A DNA stretch of 64,000 nucleotides from Nonlabens dokdonensis DSW-6 (lineage in GTDB: Bacteria > Bacteroidota > Bacteroidia > Flavobacteriales > Flavobacteriaceae), in assembly GCF_000332115.1 (NCBI RefSeq), contig NC_020156.1, positions 1,978,501 through 2,042,500 on the forward strand, read 5' to 3'. The position numbers and the translations under genes are program-made. The notes under the pieces were generated by a model. It ran no database searches, had not been told where the DNA came from, and saw only the letters and a list, made by a program, of their open reading frames with translations. Shown in pieces: positions 49,221 to 56,268 of the stretch; the first letter of the stretch is position 1; every line of letters begins with the position of its first letter.

Positions 49221-50201
49221 CTAAACTTTCAAATGCGCTGCAGATTCAATTCTAGAATTAATAGAGTTTTTATACTCCATTCTGGCAAATCCTGGATGAA
49301 TGCAATAGCTGCCTGTTTCGCCAGCTTTGTTTATTGCAATATAAGCTACTTGAAAGTTTTCTATATTTTTATTTTTTGAGGTAATTCTATGCAATGCTTC
49401 TTCACAAGCTTCTTGAGGAGACTTCCCTTGTCGCATTAATTCGACAATAAGAAAGCTACCTACGTTTTTCATAATTTCTTCTCCCATTCCGGTAGCAGCT
49501 GCGCCACCTATTTCGTTATCAATAAATAATCCAGCACCTATAATAGGAGAATCGCCCACACGACCTTTCATTTTATAAGAAAGTCCAGATGTGGTACAAG
49601 CTCCTGCGATGTCGCCATTTTGATCCATACATAGCATTCCTATGGTATCATGATTCTCAATGTTGATGATTGGTTTGTATTCACTGTCTTTTAACCATTC
49701 TCTATAAGCTTTTTCAGAAGATTCAGTGAGTAAGTTCTCTTTTTTAAAACCGTGTTTATAAGCTAGCTCTTCTGCGCCGTCTGCTGCTAACATTACATGC
49801 GGAGTTTCTTCCATGACTACTTTTGCAAGTGCGGCAACATTAGTAATATTCTCCACACAAACTACGGCACCACAATCACCGTTGGAATCCATAACACAAG
49901 CGTCAAGAGTGACATTTCCCTCACGATCTGGAGCACCACCTTTTCCTACCGTAGTGTTTTTAAGGTTTTCTTCTTCCACAGCAACTCCTTTTATGGCTGC
50001 GTCTAGTGAATTCATCCCTTCATCAAGAGCTTTTCCTGCTACATTATTTGCATTTGCAAATGCCCAAGTACATATCGCAATAGGTTGTTGTTTTTCAGTC
50101 ATAGAGGTTTTAGTTTTTTCCACACAAGCAAGTAATGTCGCTCCAAGAGAAAGAGCAACTCCAGCTTGTGTGCTTTTAATGATGAATTTACGTCGGTTCA
50201 T
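49221..50201 (-). CDS. N4-(beta-N-acetylglucosaminyl)-L-asparaginase (glycosylasparaginase)
   Basis: Ntn-hydrolase that cleaves the GlcNAc-Asn bond of N-linked glycopeptides. The 326-residue precursor should self-cleave before Thr186 in E-N-H-D-T-I-G-M, making alpha and beta chains with Thr186 as nucleophile; G-R-V-G-D-S-P-I-I-G-A-G and A-A-A-T-G-M-G-E-E in the beta chain are substrate-binding motifs. The N-terminus carries R-R-K-F-I and a hydrophobic stretch ending L-L-A-C (Cys26), so it is probably exported as a lipoprotein, perhaps by the Tat route. It lies between a RidA gene and a sugar transporter, all on the minus strand. Confidence 0.9.
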   Translation of the reverse strand: MNRRKFIIKSTQAGVALSLGATLLACVEKTKTSMTEKQQPIAICTWAFANANNVAGKALDEGMNSLDAAIKGVAVEEENLKNTTVGKGGAPDREGNVTLDACVMDSNGDCGAVVCVENITNVAALAKVVMEETPHVMLAADGAEELAYKHGFKKENLLTESSEKAYREWLKDSEYKPIINIENHDTIGMLCMDQNGDIAGACTTSGLSYKMKGRVGDSPIIGAGLFIDNEIGGAAATGMGEEIMKNVGSFLIVELMRQGKSPQEACEEALHRITSKNKNIENFQVAYIAINKAGETGSYCIHPGFARMEYKNSINSRIESAAHLKV

Positions 50202-50232
50202 AAATTTGAAATTACCATTTTAGTATAAAAAC

Positions 50233-50637
50233 CTAAATGGGCTTATAAGCCATCGCCTTAATCTCAATCAGCAAATGTGGATGCGGTAATTGATGCACAG
50301 CAACTGTTGTTCTAGTCGGGCCATCGAAATCAAAAAACTCGCCATAAGTTTCATTATAACCGCCAAAATCATTCATATTTACTAAAAAGGTCGTTACATC
50401 TACGACGTCTTTGATAGAAGCGCCTTCCGTTTGCAGGATCGCATCAATGTTCTCTAAAACCGCTGCGGTTTGTGCTTTGATATCAAGATTAGTCGTTCCC
50501 ATCTCGTCCACTTCTACACCTGCAAAAGTGTTGTCTTTTCTGCGACTGCTGGTTCCTGATACAAATAAGAAGTCGCCCACGCGCTTGATGTGTGGATATT
50601 TACCTCTAGGTTTTGCTTTGTCTTTTAATACTGCCAT
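50233..50637 (-). CDS. RidA-family protein, possible 2-aminomuconate deaminase
   Basis: A 134-residue YjgF/YER057c/UK114 protein. The family pattern is clear: [39 protein letters not shown] and [12 protein letters not shown], with the active-site Arg in the last. RidA proteins hydrolyse reactive enamines and imines; a branch acts as 2-aminomuconate deaminase in kynurenine and 2-aminophenol breakdown. The nearby kmo and kynU genes make that branch attractive here, but this is inference from context. It is separated from kmo by a REP/transposase insertion. Confidence 0.85.
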   Translation of the reverse strand: MAVLKDKAKPRGKYPHIKRVGDFLFVSGTSSRRKDNTFAGVEVDEMGTTNLDIKAQTAAVLENIDAILQTEGASIKDVVDVTTFLVNMNDFGGYNETYGEFFDFDGPTRTTVAVHQLPHPHLLIEIKAMAYKPI

Positions 50638-50660
50638 GATGTTGTTTTATTATTAAGTAG

Positions 50661-50696
50661 CCAACCTCAAAGGTCTCCAAGACCTGTGAGGTTTGG
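50661..50696. repeat. REP-like hairpin left of the transposase, copy 1
   Basis: CCAACCTCAAAGGTCT, CCA, AGACCTGTGAGGTTTGG: imperfect inverted repeat of the AACCTCACAGGT family. Confidence 0.75.
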
Positions 50697-50772
50697 CGTA
50701 GTATGATTTTTATTTCTCTAAGCTTTATCTTCTCTGCACTAAATGATTTATAATTTTTAATAAATCAAATAA

Positions 50773-50795
50773 CTCCAAGACCTGTAAGGTTTGGT
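50773..50795. repeat. REP-like half element left of the transposase, copy 2
   Basis: CTCCAAGACCTGTAAGGTTTGG corresponds to the right half of copy 1 with one change; the left half is missing. It lies just beyond the transposase stop codon. Confidence 0.65.
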
Positions 50796-50803
50796 GTAAT
50801 TAA

Positions 50804-51349
50804 TTACTCCAGTTCTTCTAGATCCAAATCTTTTTGAGATGAAAATAACTTATAATTTTCGATTCCGTCAAATAACTCTAAAACGAATTCTTTATCCACA
50901 AGAGATTCTTTGTCATTTGTCATGTCGTGGTAAGAACTCCATGGCCATTCTATCACAGATTCTTTAAAACTATGATGTATAGCATTTGAAGTTACATAAG
51001 CAATGACATTTTTTAGATAATTTTCGTTATCAATTTCCTTTCTTCTAAACCGGTCGCGGAATAAGCTTCCAGATCTCTTATACATTTTATTGAAAGCTTT
51101 TGCATAAGCATTGAAACAGTTTGAAATGGATTGCGCAGCTTTGTTTTCATCAACTTCATCTCTTACTCTCAAAACAATATGAAAATGATTTTTCAGTAAA
51201 CAATAAGCGTAAATGTCAAAATAGGGTAGAAAATACTTTTCTACTTTACCGAGGAAATACTCATAATTTGTCGCTTCTTTGAATAGTGACTCGCCATTAT
51301 TTCCTTGGTTGTAGATGTGATATGTTTTCCCAGCTTCTAGTTTTGACAT
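50804..51349 (-). CDS. REP-associated tyrosine transposase (RAYT, IS200-like Y1 HUH)
   Basis: A 181-residue single-strand transposase-like protein. The HUH motif is N-H-F-H-I-V-L (His55, His57) and the likely catalytic Tyr82 lies in F-N-A-Y-A-K-A-F-N-K-M-Y-K-R-S-G-S-L-F-R-D-R-F. The C-terminal part W-P-W-S-S-Y-H-D is typical of RAYTs rather than of IS200 itself. RAYTs are single-copy or low-copy host genes thought to move REP sequences; here REP-like hairpins stand on both sides (50661-50696, 50773-50795, 51369-51406, 51431-51465), which supports the call. It interrupts the spacing between ridA-type and kmo genes. Confidence 0.88.
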   Translation of the reverse strand: MSKLEAGKTYHIYNQGNNGESLFKEATNYEYFLGKVEKYFLPYFDIYAYCLLKNHFHIVLRVRDEVDENKAAQSISNCFNAYAKAFNKMYKRSGSLFRDRFRRKEIDNENYLKNVIAYVTSNAIHHSFKESVIEWPWSSYHDMTNDKESLVDKEFVLELFDGIENYKLFSSQKDLDLEELE

Positions 51350-51368
51350 GGGTTATCGTTTCTAAACC

Positions 51369-51406
51369 GCCAAACCTCACAGGTTTTTGAAACCTTTGAG
51401 GTTGGC
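51369..51406. repeat. REP-like hairpin right of the transposase, copy 3
   Basis: GCCAAACCTCACAGGTTTT, TGA, then AACCTTTGAGGTTGGC: arms of about 17 bp with one mismatch and one bulge. Confidence 0.75.
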
Positions 51407-51430
51407 TGCTTTTCGATTATTTTCTTTAAA

Positions 51431-51465
51431 TAGACCTCACAGGTTTTTAAAACCTGTGAGGTCTA
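51431..51465. repeat. REP-like hairpin right of the transposase, copy 4 (perfect)
   Basis: Two perfect 17-bp arms, TAGACCTCACAGGTTTT and its complement, with a 1-base centre. It lies 10 bp beyond the kmo stop codon and could also serve as its 3' mRNA hairpin. Confidence 0.85.
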
Positions 51466-51474
51466 GATTATTTA

Positions 51475-52869
51475 TTATCCACGCAGCCACAACACCTCTT
51501 CGGTTTTTTGCTGGATGGTTTTTAATAAATCGTTTAAATCGTCTTCTACTTTAATTCGGTCGTTTTCCAGCAACCATAAAATCGCTTTGTCTTGCGCTCT
51601 TCCTTTGAGCATCGCTTTCTCATAACTTATGCCTTCTTGAGGGAAAGTGACAAGCGAGTATTTGGATTGGTATTCCGCTTTCGCGAAAGCGGACTCTAAA
51701 CGCATTTCAATCTGGCGTTTTAACTGAAAGTTTGGGTTGGCAACGCTATCTCTCATCTCTACAAAATTGTCCAAAGCCAAATTTGCGATAGCATCAGCAT
51801 CTGGTTTTCTTATGTTAGAAAATGCTTGGAATGCGTCTGACCAAGTTTCATTTTTATCAATCATCTCGTCAAAAACTACGACGTCTTCAAAACTGGCATT
51901 CATTCCTTGCCCGTAGAAAGGTACAATCGCATGTGCGGCATCACCCATAATCAAACTAGTCCCATAAGCCGTCCACGGTGAGCAACGAACGGTTCCTAGC
52001 GGTGGCGCTGGATTTGTATGATATTGCTCCACCAAATCTGGAATGTGTTCCATGACATCTTTAAAGTAAGTCGTGAAGAAGTCTGTGATTTCTTGATCGG
52101 TTTTAATCTTGTTGAATGCTGGTCCATCGCCGTCGTACTGCATGAATAAAGTAAGCGTGAAACTACCATCTAGGTTAGGCAAAGCTATCAACATAAAACC
52201 ACCACGTGGCCAGATGTGCAAGAAGTTTTTCTCGATGCGCCATTTGCCATCTGCAGTAGGTGGAATATTCAATTCTTTATAACCGTGCGGTAACCAGTTC
52301 ATACTATGCGAGAACAAGAAGTCTCGCTGTTTCATCATCGCTTTGCGTACTACAGATCCTGCGCCATCTGTTCCTAGAACGATGTCTGCTTTCCATTCTT
52401 TCTCCGTATCGGTTTCAGAATCGTGGTAGGTCACTGAGGCATTTTTTAAATCTACTGCGGTAACAGCATCATCAAAGTCTATTTGAACATCTTCGTACTT
52501 ATCGGCTTCATCGAGTAGGAGCTTGTTGAGTTCTTCTCGAGAGATGGAATTGATATACTCGCCATCACGACCACTATAATTTGAAGCAAAGGTGTTTCCA
52601 TCTACATCATGAATCAATCTACCATGCATAGGAATACACAGTTCGCGAACTTTTTCTTCTAGACCTACCAGTTTCAAACCTGCCAGTCCACGATCAGAAA
52701 GTGCGAGGTTGATTGAACGGCCACCATCTACAACTGCTTTGCGCATATCAGGACGTTTTTCTAGAATATCTACATGATAACCTCGTTGTGCCAGTCGCAG
52801 TCCTAAAAGAGAACCACAAAGTCCTGCGCCGGTGATGAGTATTTTGGTGTTTTTGTTAGTTGTTTTCAT
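51475..52869 (-). CDS. kmo: Kynurenine 3-monooxygenase
   Basis: FAD-dependent hydroxylase converting kynurenine to 3-hydroxykynurenine with NADPH and O2. The 464-residue protein has the dinucleotide motif G-A-G-L-C-G-S-L-L-G (N-terminus), the D-G motif L-G-T-D-G-A-G-S-V-V-R and the G-D motif I-M-G-D-A-A-H-A-I-V-P-F-Y-G-Q-G-M-N-A-S-F-E-D, the last being close to eukaryotic KMO. Near the C-terminus R-L-E-S-A-F-A-K-A-E-Y is encoded by the palindrome at 51676-51691, at a place where relatives have an E-K-x-Y-P-type stretch. kynU, the next enzyme, is 1.3 kb upstream, with two unrelated genes between. Confidence 0.93.
   Translation of the reverse strand: MKTTNKNTKILITGAGLCGSLLGLRLAQRGYHVDILEKRPDMRKAVVDGGRSINLALSDRGLAGLKLVGLEEKVRELCIPMHGRLIHDVDGNTFASNYSGRDGEYINSISREELNKLLLDEADKYEDVQIDFDDAVTAVDLKNASVTYHDSETDTEKEWKADIVLGTDGAGSVVRKAMMKQRDFLFSHSMNWLPHGYKELNIPPTADGKWRIEKNFLHIWPRGGFMLIALPNLDGSFTLTLFMQYDGDGPAFNKIKTDQEITDFFTTYFKDVMEHIPDLVEQYHTNPAPPLGTVRCSPWTAYGTSLIMGDAAHAIVPFYGQGMNASFEDVVVFDEMIDKNETWSDAFQAFSNIRKPDADAIANLALDNFVEMRDSVANPNFQLKRQIEMRLESAFAKAEYQSKYSLVTFPQEGISYEKAMLKGRAQDKAILWLLENDRIKVEDDLNDLLKTIQQKTEEVLWLRG
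51676..51691. repeat. Iterated palindrome copy 14, inside kmo
   Basis: CGCTTTCGCGAAAGCG, extended to 18 bp by flanking C and G; read as S-A-F-A-K-A-E. Confidence 0.9.
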
Positions 52870-52911
52870 TTTTTAGTATGTAGTAATTAGTACAAAGTAT
52901 TAAGAACACTT

Positions 52912-53379
52912 TTACTGAAAAAAAGCAAGAATATCACTTGGATTCGATTCAATAGTAGGTGTCTTTACATTAGTAAGTCGTACTAATTCAAGATTATGTT
53001 TGCCAATTAAAAAAGCTGATTTGTAATGCACTTCAAATTTAGAATTATTTAAAGTGATGTAATTTTTTGTATAAGTAAGGTCTTTTCTATTTATCTCCTC
53101 TTTGGATACAACTGCATGAGAGTTCCAAACTATCTCTTTAACATTAGAAATCTCAATTAGCTTATTTTCAATAAAGCGATGTTTGAGAATTTGAATGATT
53201 AATGAAACAAATAAAAAAAATACTAGATTACTAATAGCAAACATCAAAATGACTTCTGAATATTTCCATTCAATGTTTTTGAAGACAAAAAGTAAAAGGC
53301 ACAACAGCATCCCTAAAAGAGCTCCATTTTGAAGTCTCTGAAATAGTTTATAATGGTTTTTGAAAATTTTTACTTGCAT
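52912..53379 (-). CDS. Small membrane protein of unknown function
   Basis: A 155-residue protein with two membrane helices (about 17-33 and 42-65) and a soluble C-terminal domain of about 85 residues containing several beta strands. I do not recognise the family. It is AT-rich and starts 15 bp after the PhyH-like gene, so the two probably travel and are transcribed together. Both sit between kynU and kmo, where I would not expect them, and a second type of hairpin repeat lies at the kynU side (54131-54194), consistent with a later insertion. Confidence 0.55.
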   Translation of the reverse strand: MQVKIFKNHYKLFQRLQNGALLGMLLCLLLFVFKNIEWKYSEVILMFAISNLVFFLFVSLIIQILKHRFIENKLIEISNVKEIVWNSHAVVSKEEINRKDLTYTKNYITLNNSKFEVHYKSAFLIGKHNLELVRLTNVKTPTIESNPSDILAFFQ

Positions 53380-53394
53380 ATATTCAGTTTCATG

Positions 53395-54117
53395 TTAGGC
53401 TTGAATATTAAAGTGTTCTAACCATTTTAAAGGTTCATCTAATTTATGTTTATTTAATTCCAAGTGTATCACTCTTCTCTGCTTGCCATTAGTTGTTCGG
53501 TTTGATGCATGTAAAGTCAATGGTTTCATCAACATGGCGCCTCCTCTTTTTACATCACAAATAATTTCATTTTCAAGATTCCAGTTCTTTGAATCGGCTC
53601 GTGTAATTCCATTGAGGTGTGATTTAGGAATAATTTTCAATGCTCCATTATTTTTATCTGTGTCATCTAAATGAATCCTAATCGTGATGGTATCTTCTAA
53701 AATTTTAATTGGTGGTTGAACACCATATTGCCCTTTTTTAAACGTCCAGTAATTGTAGTTTTCTAAGTCAATTTTTTTATCAACTGAGATACTTAAATCT
53801 TGATGGTAAGGGACAAACCAGTTAGATTCACTTGGCTTGTCAAAGTAAATCGCTTTAGTTAAAAAATATTGAGAATCAGAAATATCCGATAGTAATTCAA
53901 GAAAGTTGGCATTAAACAACAAAGGAGACAGTTCAGGAACATTATTTATAAGTTGTCTAATGGCAAATAAGTCTTTTGTTTTTAGAAAGCCATTTTTGTT
54001 ATGTTCAACATTTTCCAAACATTTTATAATCTGTCTTATTTCATTTTTTGAGTATAATTCACCTACAACGGAATATCCGTTTTCTTCTAGTTCTATTTTG
54101 TTGTTATTGTATTTCAT
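53395..54117 (-). CDS. Phytanoyl-CoA dioxygenase (PhyH) family protein
   Basis: A 240-residue Fe(II)/2-oxoglutarate-dependent dioxygenase. The iron ligands are visible: His105 and Asp107 in P-Y-H-Q-D-L-S, and a distal His203 in P-L-T-L-H-A-S-N-R, followed by R-R-V-I-H-L-E with the Arg that binds 2-oxoglutarate. N-G-A-L-K-I-I-P-K-S-H is a typical PhyH stretch. The substrate is unknown; PhyH proteins hydroxylate many small molecules. It stands within the kynurenine genes, but nothing in the sequence ties it to that pathway. Confidence 0.85.
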   Translation of the reverse strand: MKYNNNKIELEENGYSVVGELYSKNEIRQIIKCLENVEHNKNGFLKTKDLFAIRQLINNVPELSPLLFNANFLELLSDISDSQYFLTKAIYFDKPSESNWFVPYHQDLSISVDKKIDLENYNYWTFKKGQYGVQPPIKILEDTITIRIHLDDTDKNNGALKIIPKSHLNGITRADSKNWNLENEIICDVKRGGAMLMKPLTLHASNRTTNGKQRRVIHLELNKHKLDEPLKWLEHFNIQA

Positions 54118-54130
54118 TTTTTAAGATCGT

Positions 54131-54194
54131 CTTCAACAAGCTCAGACTGACATTTTAATCTCCAAATGCTCGTGTCACACTGAGCCTGTAGAAG
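54131..54194. repeat. Second REP-like hairpin family
   Basis: Left arm CTTCAACAAGCTCAGACTGACA (54131-54152) and right arm TGTCACACTGAGCCTGTAGAAG (54173-54194) pair in 18 of 22 positions around a 20-base loop. From memory, similar CTTCGACAAGCTCAG-type inverted repeats are common between genes in Bacteroidota. Confidence 0.65.
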
Positions 54195-54216
54195 TGCGAT
54201 TTGACAGAACTAATTA

Positions 54217-55479
54217 TTATAATTCTGACTTCAACACATCCACAAATCTCCAGCAATCTTCGTAATTATTATACAACGGCACTGGAGCAATACGTATTAC
54301 GTCTGGTTCTCGCCAGTCTGCAATCACGCCTTTTTCTGTGATGGCGTCAAATAAGGACTTATCTGCATTTTTAACTGCAAGGGATAATTGGCAACCACGA
54401 TCTTTAGGATTTTCTGGAGTTATAATAGAAATGCGGTCGCCTTCTAGATTACTCAAAAGGTATTCTAGATAGTTGGTCAATTGTATGGATTTCTGTCTCA
54501 AGTTTTCAAAACCTGCTTGAGCAAATAAATCCAGACTTGCTCTTATCGCCACCATACTCAATATCGGCGGATTGGAGAGTTGCCAGCCTTCGGCACCGTG
54601 CATGGGTTCAAAATCGTCACGCATTTTAAAACGTGTGTCTTTATTGTGTCCCCACCAACCTGTGAATCGCGGTAAGTCCGAATTACTCGCATGACGTTCA
54701 TGGACAAAACAGCCACCCAAGCTTCCAGGTCCAGAATTCATATACTTATAAGTACACCACACGGCAAAGTCGGCTCCAGAGTTATGCAATTGTAAGTCTA
54801 CATTACCAGCGCCATGTGCACAGTCAAAACCTACCATCGCTCCAGCGGCATGTCCTAACTCTGTAATTTTTTTCAAGTCAAAAAACTGTCCTGTATAATA
54901 ATTTACAGCACCTACCATAATAAGAGCAATCTCATCGCCTTGTTCTTTAAGTAGATTTTCTAGATCTTCTATTCTCGGAGTATGCTCTCCTGCTCTAGGT
55001 GACCATTCAATAATATTTTCTTTATCATCGTGACCATGAAATTTTACTTGCGATGCCACTGCATAACGGTCGCTTGGGAAAGCATCTGCCTCGATGATGA
55101 TCTTGGTGCGCTTGCCTTTGGGCTGGTAAAAACTCACCATCATCAAATGAAGGTTAGTCGTGAGCGTGTTCATGATGACCACTTCGTGAGGTTTTGCACC
55201 TACAATTTGAGCGGTAGTTTCGGTAAGGAATTCATGATACGGCATCCATGGATGTGCGGCATGAAAATGTCCTTCCACACCTAGTCGTGCCCAGTCATCT
55301 AGTTCCTGATTGAGAAAAGTTTTGGTTTGTCGCGGTTGCAAGCCTAGAGAATTGCCACATAAATAGATGGAGTCTGTGCCATCGGTGTGTTTTGGAATAT
55401 GAAAGCTTTCGCGAAAGCGAGATAAAGAATCACTCTTATTTAATTCTATCGCAAAATTATGGTCTGTTTTAAAATTCAT
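54217..55479 (-). CDS. kynU: Kynureninase
   Basis: PLP enzyme that cleaves kynurenine or 3-hydroxykynurenine to (3-hydroxy)anthranilate and alanine. The 420-residue protein has I-Y-L-C-G-N-S-L-G-L-Q-P near the N-terminus, the cofactor Asp in G-F-D-C-A-H-G-A-G-N-V, and the Schiff-base Lys245 in W-C-T-Y-K-Y-M-N-S-G-P-G. R-F-T-G-W-W-G-H is also diagnostic. The start overlaps the stop of the upstream lipoprotein gene (TAATG). An in-frame palindrome (55405-55418) encodes R-F-R-E-S near residue 22-26, before the conserved core. Confidence 0.95.
   Translation of the reverse strand: MNFKTDHNFAIELNKSDSLSRFRESFHIPKHTDGTDSIYLCGNSLGLQPRQTKTFLNQELDDWARLGVEGHFHAAHPWMPYHEFLTETTAQIVGAKPHEVVIMNTLTTNLHLMMVSFYQPKGKRTKIIIEADAFPSDRYAVASQVKFHGHDDKENIIEWSPRAGEHTPRIEDLENLLKEQGDEIALIMVGAVNYYTGQFFDLKKITELGHAAGAMVGFDCAHGAGNVDLQLHNSGADFAVWCTYKYMNSGPGSLGGCFVHERHASNSDLPRFTGWWGHNKDTRFKMRDDFEPMHGAEGWQLSNPPILSMVAIRASLDLFAQAGFENLRQKSIQLTNYLEYLLSNLEGDRISIITPENPKDRGCQLSLAVKNADKSLFDAITEKGVIADWREPDVIRIAPVPLYNNYEDCWRFVDVLKSEL
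55405..55418. repeat. Iterated palindrome copy 15, inside kynU
   Basis: Core GCTTTCGCGAAAGC, followed by G but preceded by A instead of C. Read on the kynU strand as R-F-R-E-S in the N-terminal helix. Confidence 0.9.
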
Positions 55480-56162
55480 TACTTCTTTTTAGTAATTTCT
55501 ATGTCGGTAAAGTTAATTCTAGTGATGCGGTCTGGTGATCGATGATCTGTGGCAAAGGTGAAATCATCAAAGGTTTTATACTCTTCAAAAGTTGTAGCTA
55601 GTGTCACAACTGTATCGTTCTTACTGCGGTAAGCCCATTCCTTGATTTTAAAATCGGCATCATAATACAGGTCGTAAGCATCACCTGGAGTGTAACCACC
55701 ATCTCCGATATACAATATGGTGATTCTATCTAAGGTATCTTTTTTTATAGGCGAGATTTGATTAGTTGCCTCTGTAATTTTAGTCCCTTCATCCCAAATT
55801 AACTTGAACTCGGGCATAAGCCAATAAGTGTCGTTTACAAAACCACGATCTACACTTGTCTGAATGCTGTCTAGTTTGTTATTGCGATTATATGCAATCG
55901 TGTCGCCTAATGCAATGATTTGCACATCATCTGTATTAGGATTCCAGGTCCACTTTCTTTCCATAACATTTCGTCCCATCTTACCTACGTTAAAGGTAAA
56001 CTTGATCTCTTCTATGTCAGACCAGTTGTCTATTCCAGCTTGGGTAGCGATTTTTTGAGCAGTAGTAAGCTCTTTTACATCAGCTATCTCAACTGGTTTT
56101 TTATCATTCTTACATTTTGCTAAAAATACGAGGCTAATAAAGGCTATTACAGCTTTTTTCAT
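55479..56162 (-). CDS. Lipoprotein of unknown function upstream of kynU
   Basis: A 227-residue protein with a lipoprotein signal (lipobox L-A-K-C, Cys17) and a mature part full of beta strands and Trp/Tyr (W-S-D-I-E-E-I-K-F-T-F-N-V, R-K-W-T-W-N-P, D-A-Y-D-L-Y-Y-D-A-D-F-K-I). It resembles Bacteroidota lipoproteins that fold like LolA/LppX carriers, but I cannot assign a family. The stop codon overlaps the kynU ATG by one base, so the two are translationally coupled. It is the first gene of the kynurenine-side transcript and is divergent from the Bcr/CflA exporter. Confidence 0.65.
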   Translation of the reverse strand: MKKAVIAFISLVFLAKCKNDKKPVEIADVKELTTAQKIATQAGIDNWSDIEEIKFTFNVGKMGRNVMERKWTWNPNTDDVQIIALGDTIAYNRNNKLDSIQTSVDRGFVNDTYWLMPEFKLIWDEGTKITEATNQISPIKKDTLDRITILYIGDGGYTPGDAYDLYYDADFKIKEWAYRSKNDTVVTLATTFEEYKTFDDFTFATDHRSPDRITRINFTDIEITKKK

Positions 56163-56256
56163 TGTGATTTCTTATTTGGTTTAAAAATACAAATTCTATG
56201 TCGTTATGAAATGGTAAAGCTTTGTGAATAATCTATTGCAACAATGGGTTAAAACG

Positions 56257-56264
56257 TAGTTTTG
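56257..56264 (+). promoter_or_regulatory. Probable promoter of the Bcr/CflA exporter gene
   Basis: TAGTTTTG (TAnnTTTG) with a TTG at 56236-56238, 18 bp upstream. It ends only 4 bp before the ATG at 56269, which suggests either a leaderless transcript or use of the ATG at 56299. Confidence 0.55.
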
Positions 56265-56268
56265 CAAA

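Noticed and set aside
49813..50223. Antisense reading frame over the glycosylasparaginase gene
   Set aside because: Shadow of a well-supported gene; low-complexity Ser/Thr/Phe composition.
50661..51465. Possible CRISPR array from repeated AACCTCACAGGT elements
   Set aside because: The elements are inverted hairpins around a transposase gene, irregularly spaced, with no unique spacers and no cas genes.
53395..54117. Assigning the PhyH-like protein to the kynurenine pathway as 3-hydroxyanthranilate dioxygenase
   Set aside because: Its H-x-D…H and 2-oxoglutarate Arg pattern is PhyH; 3-hydroxyanthranilate dioxygenases are small cupins of a different family.
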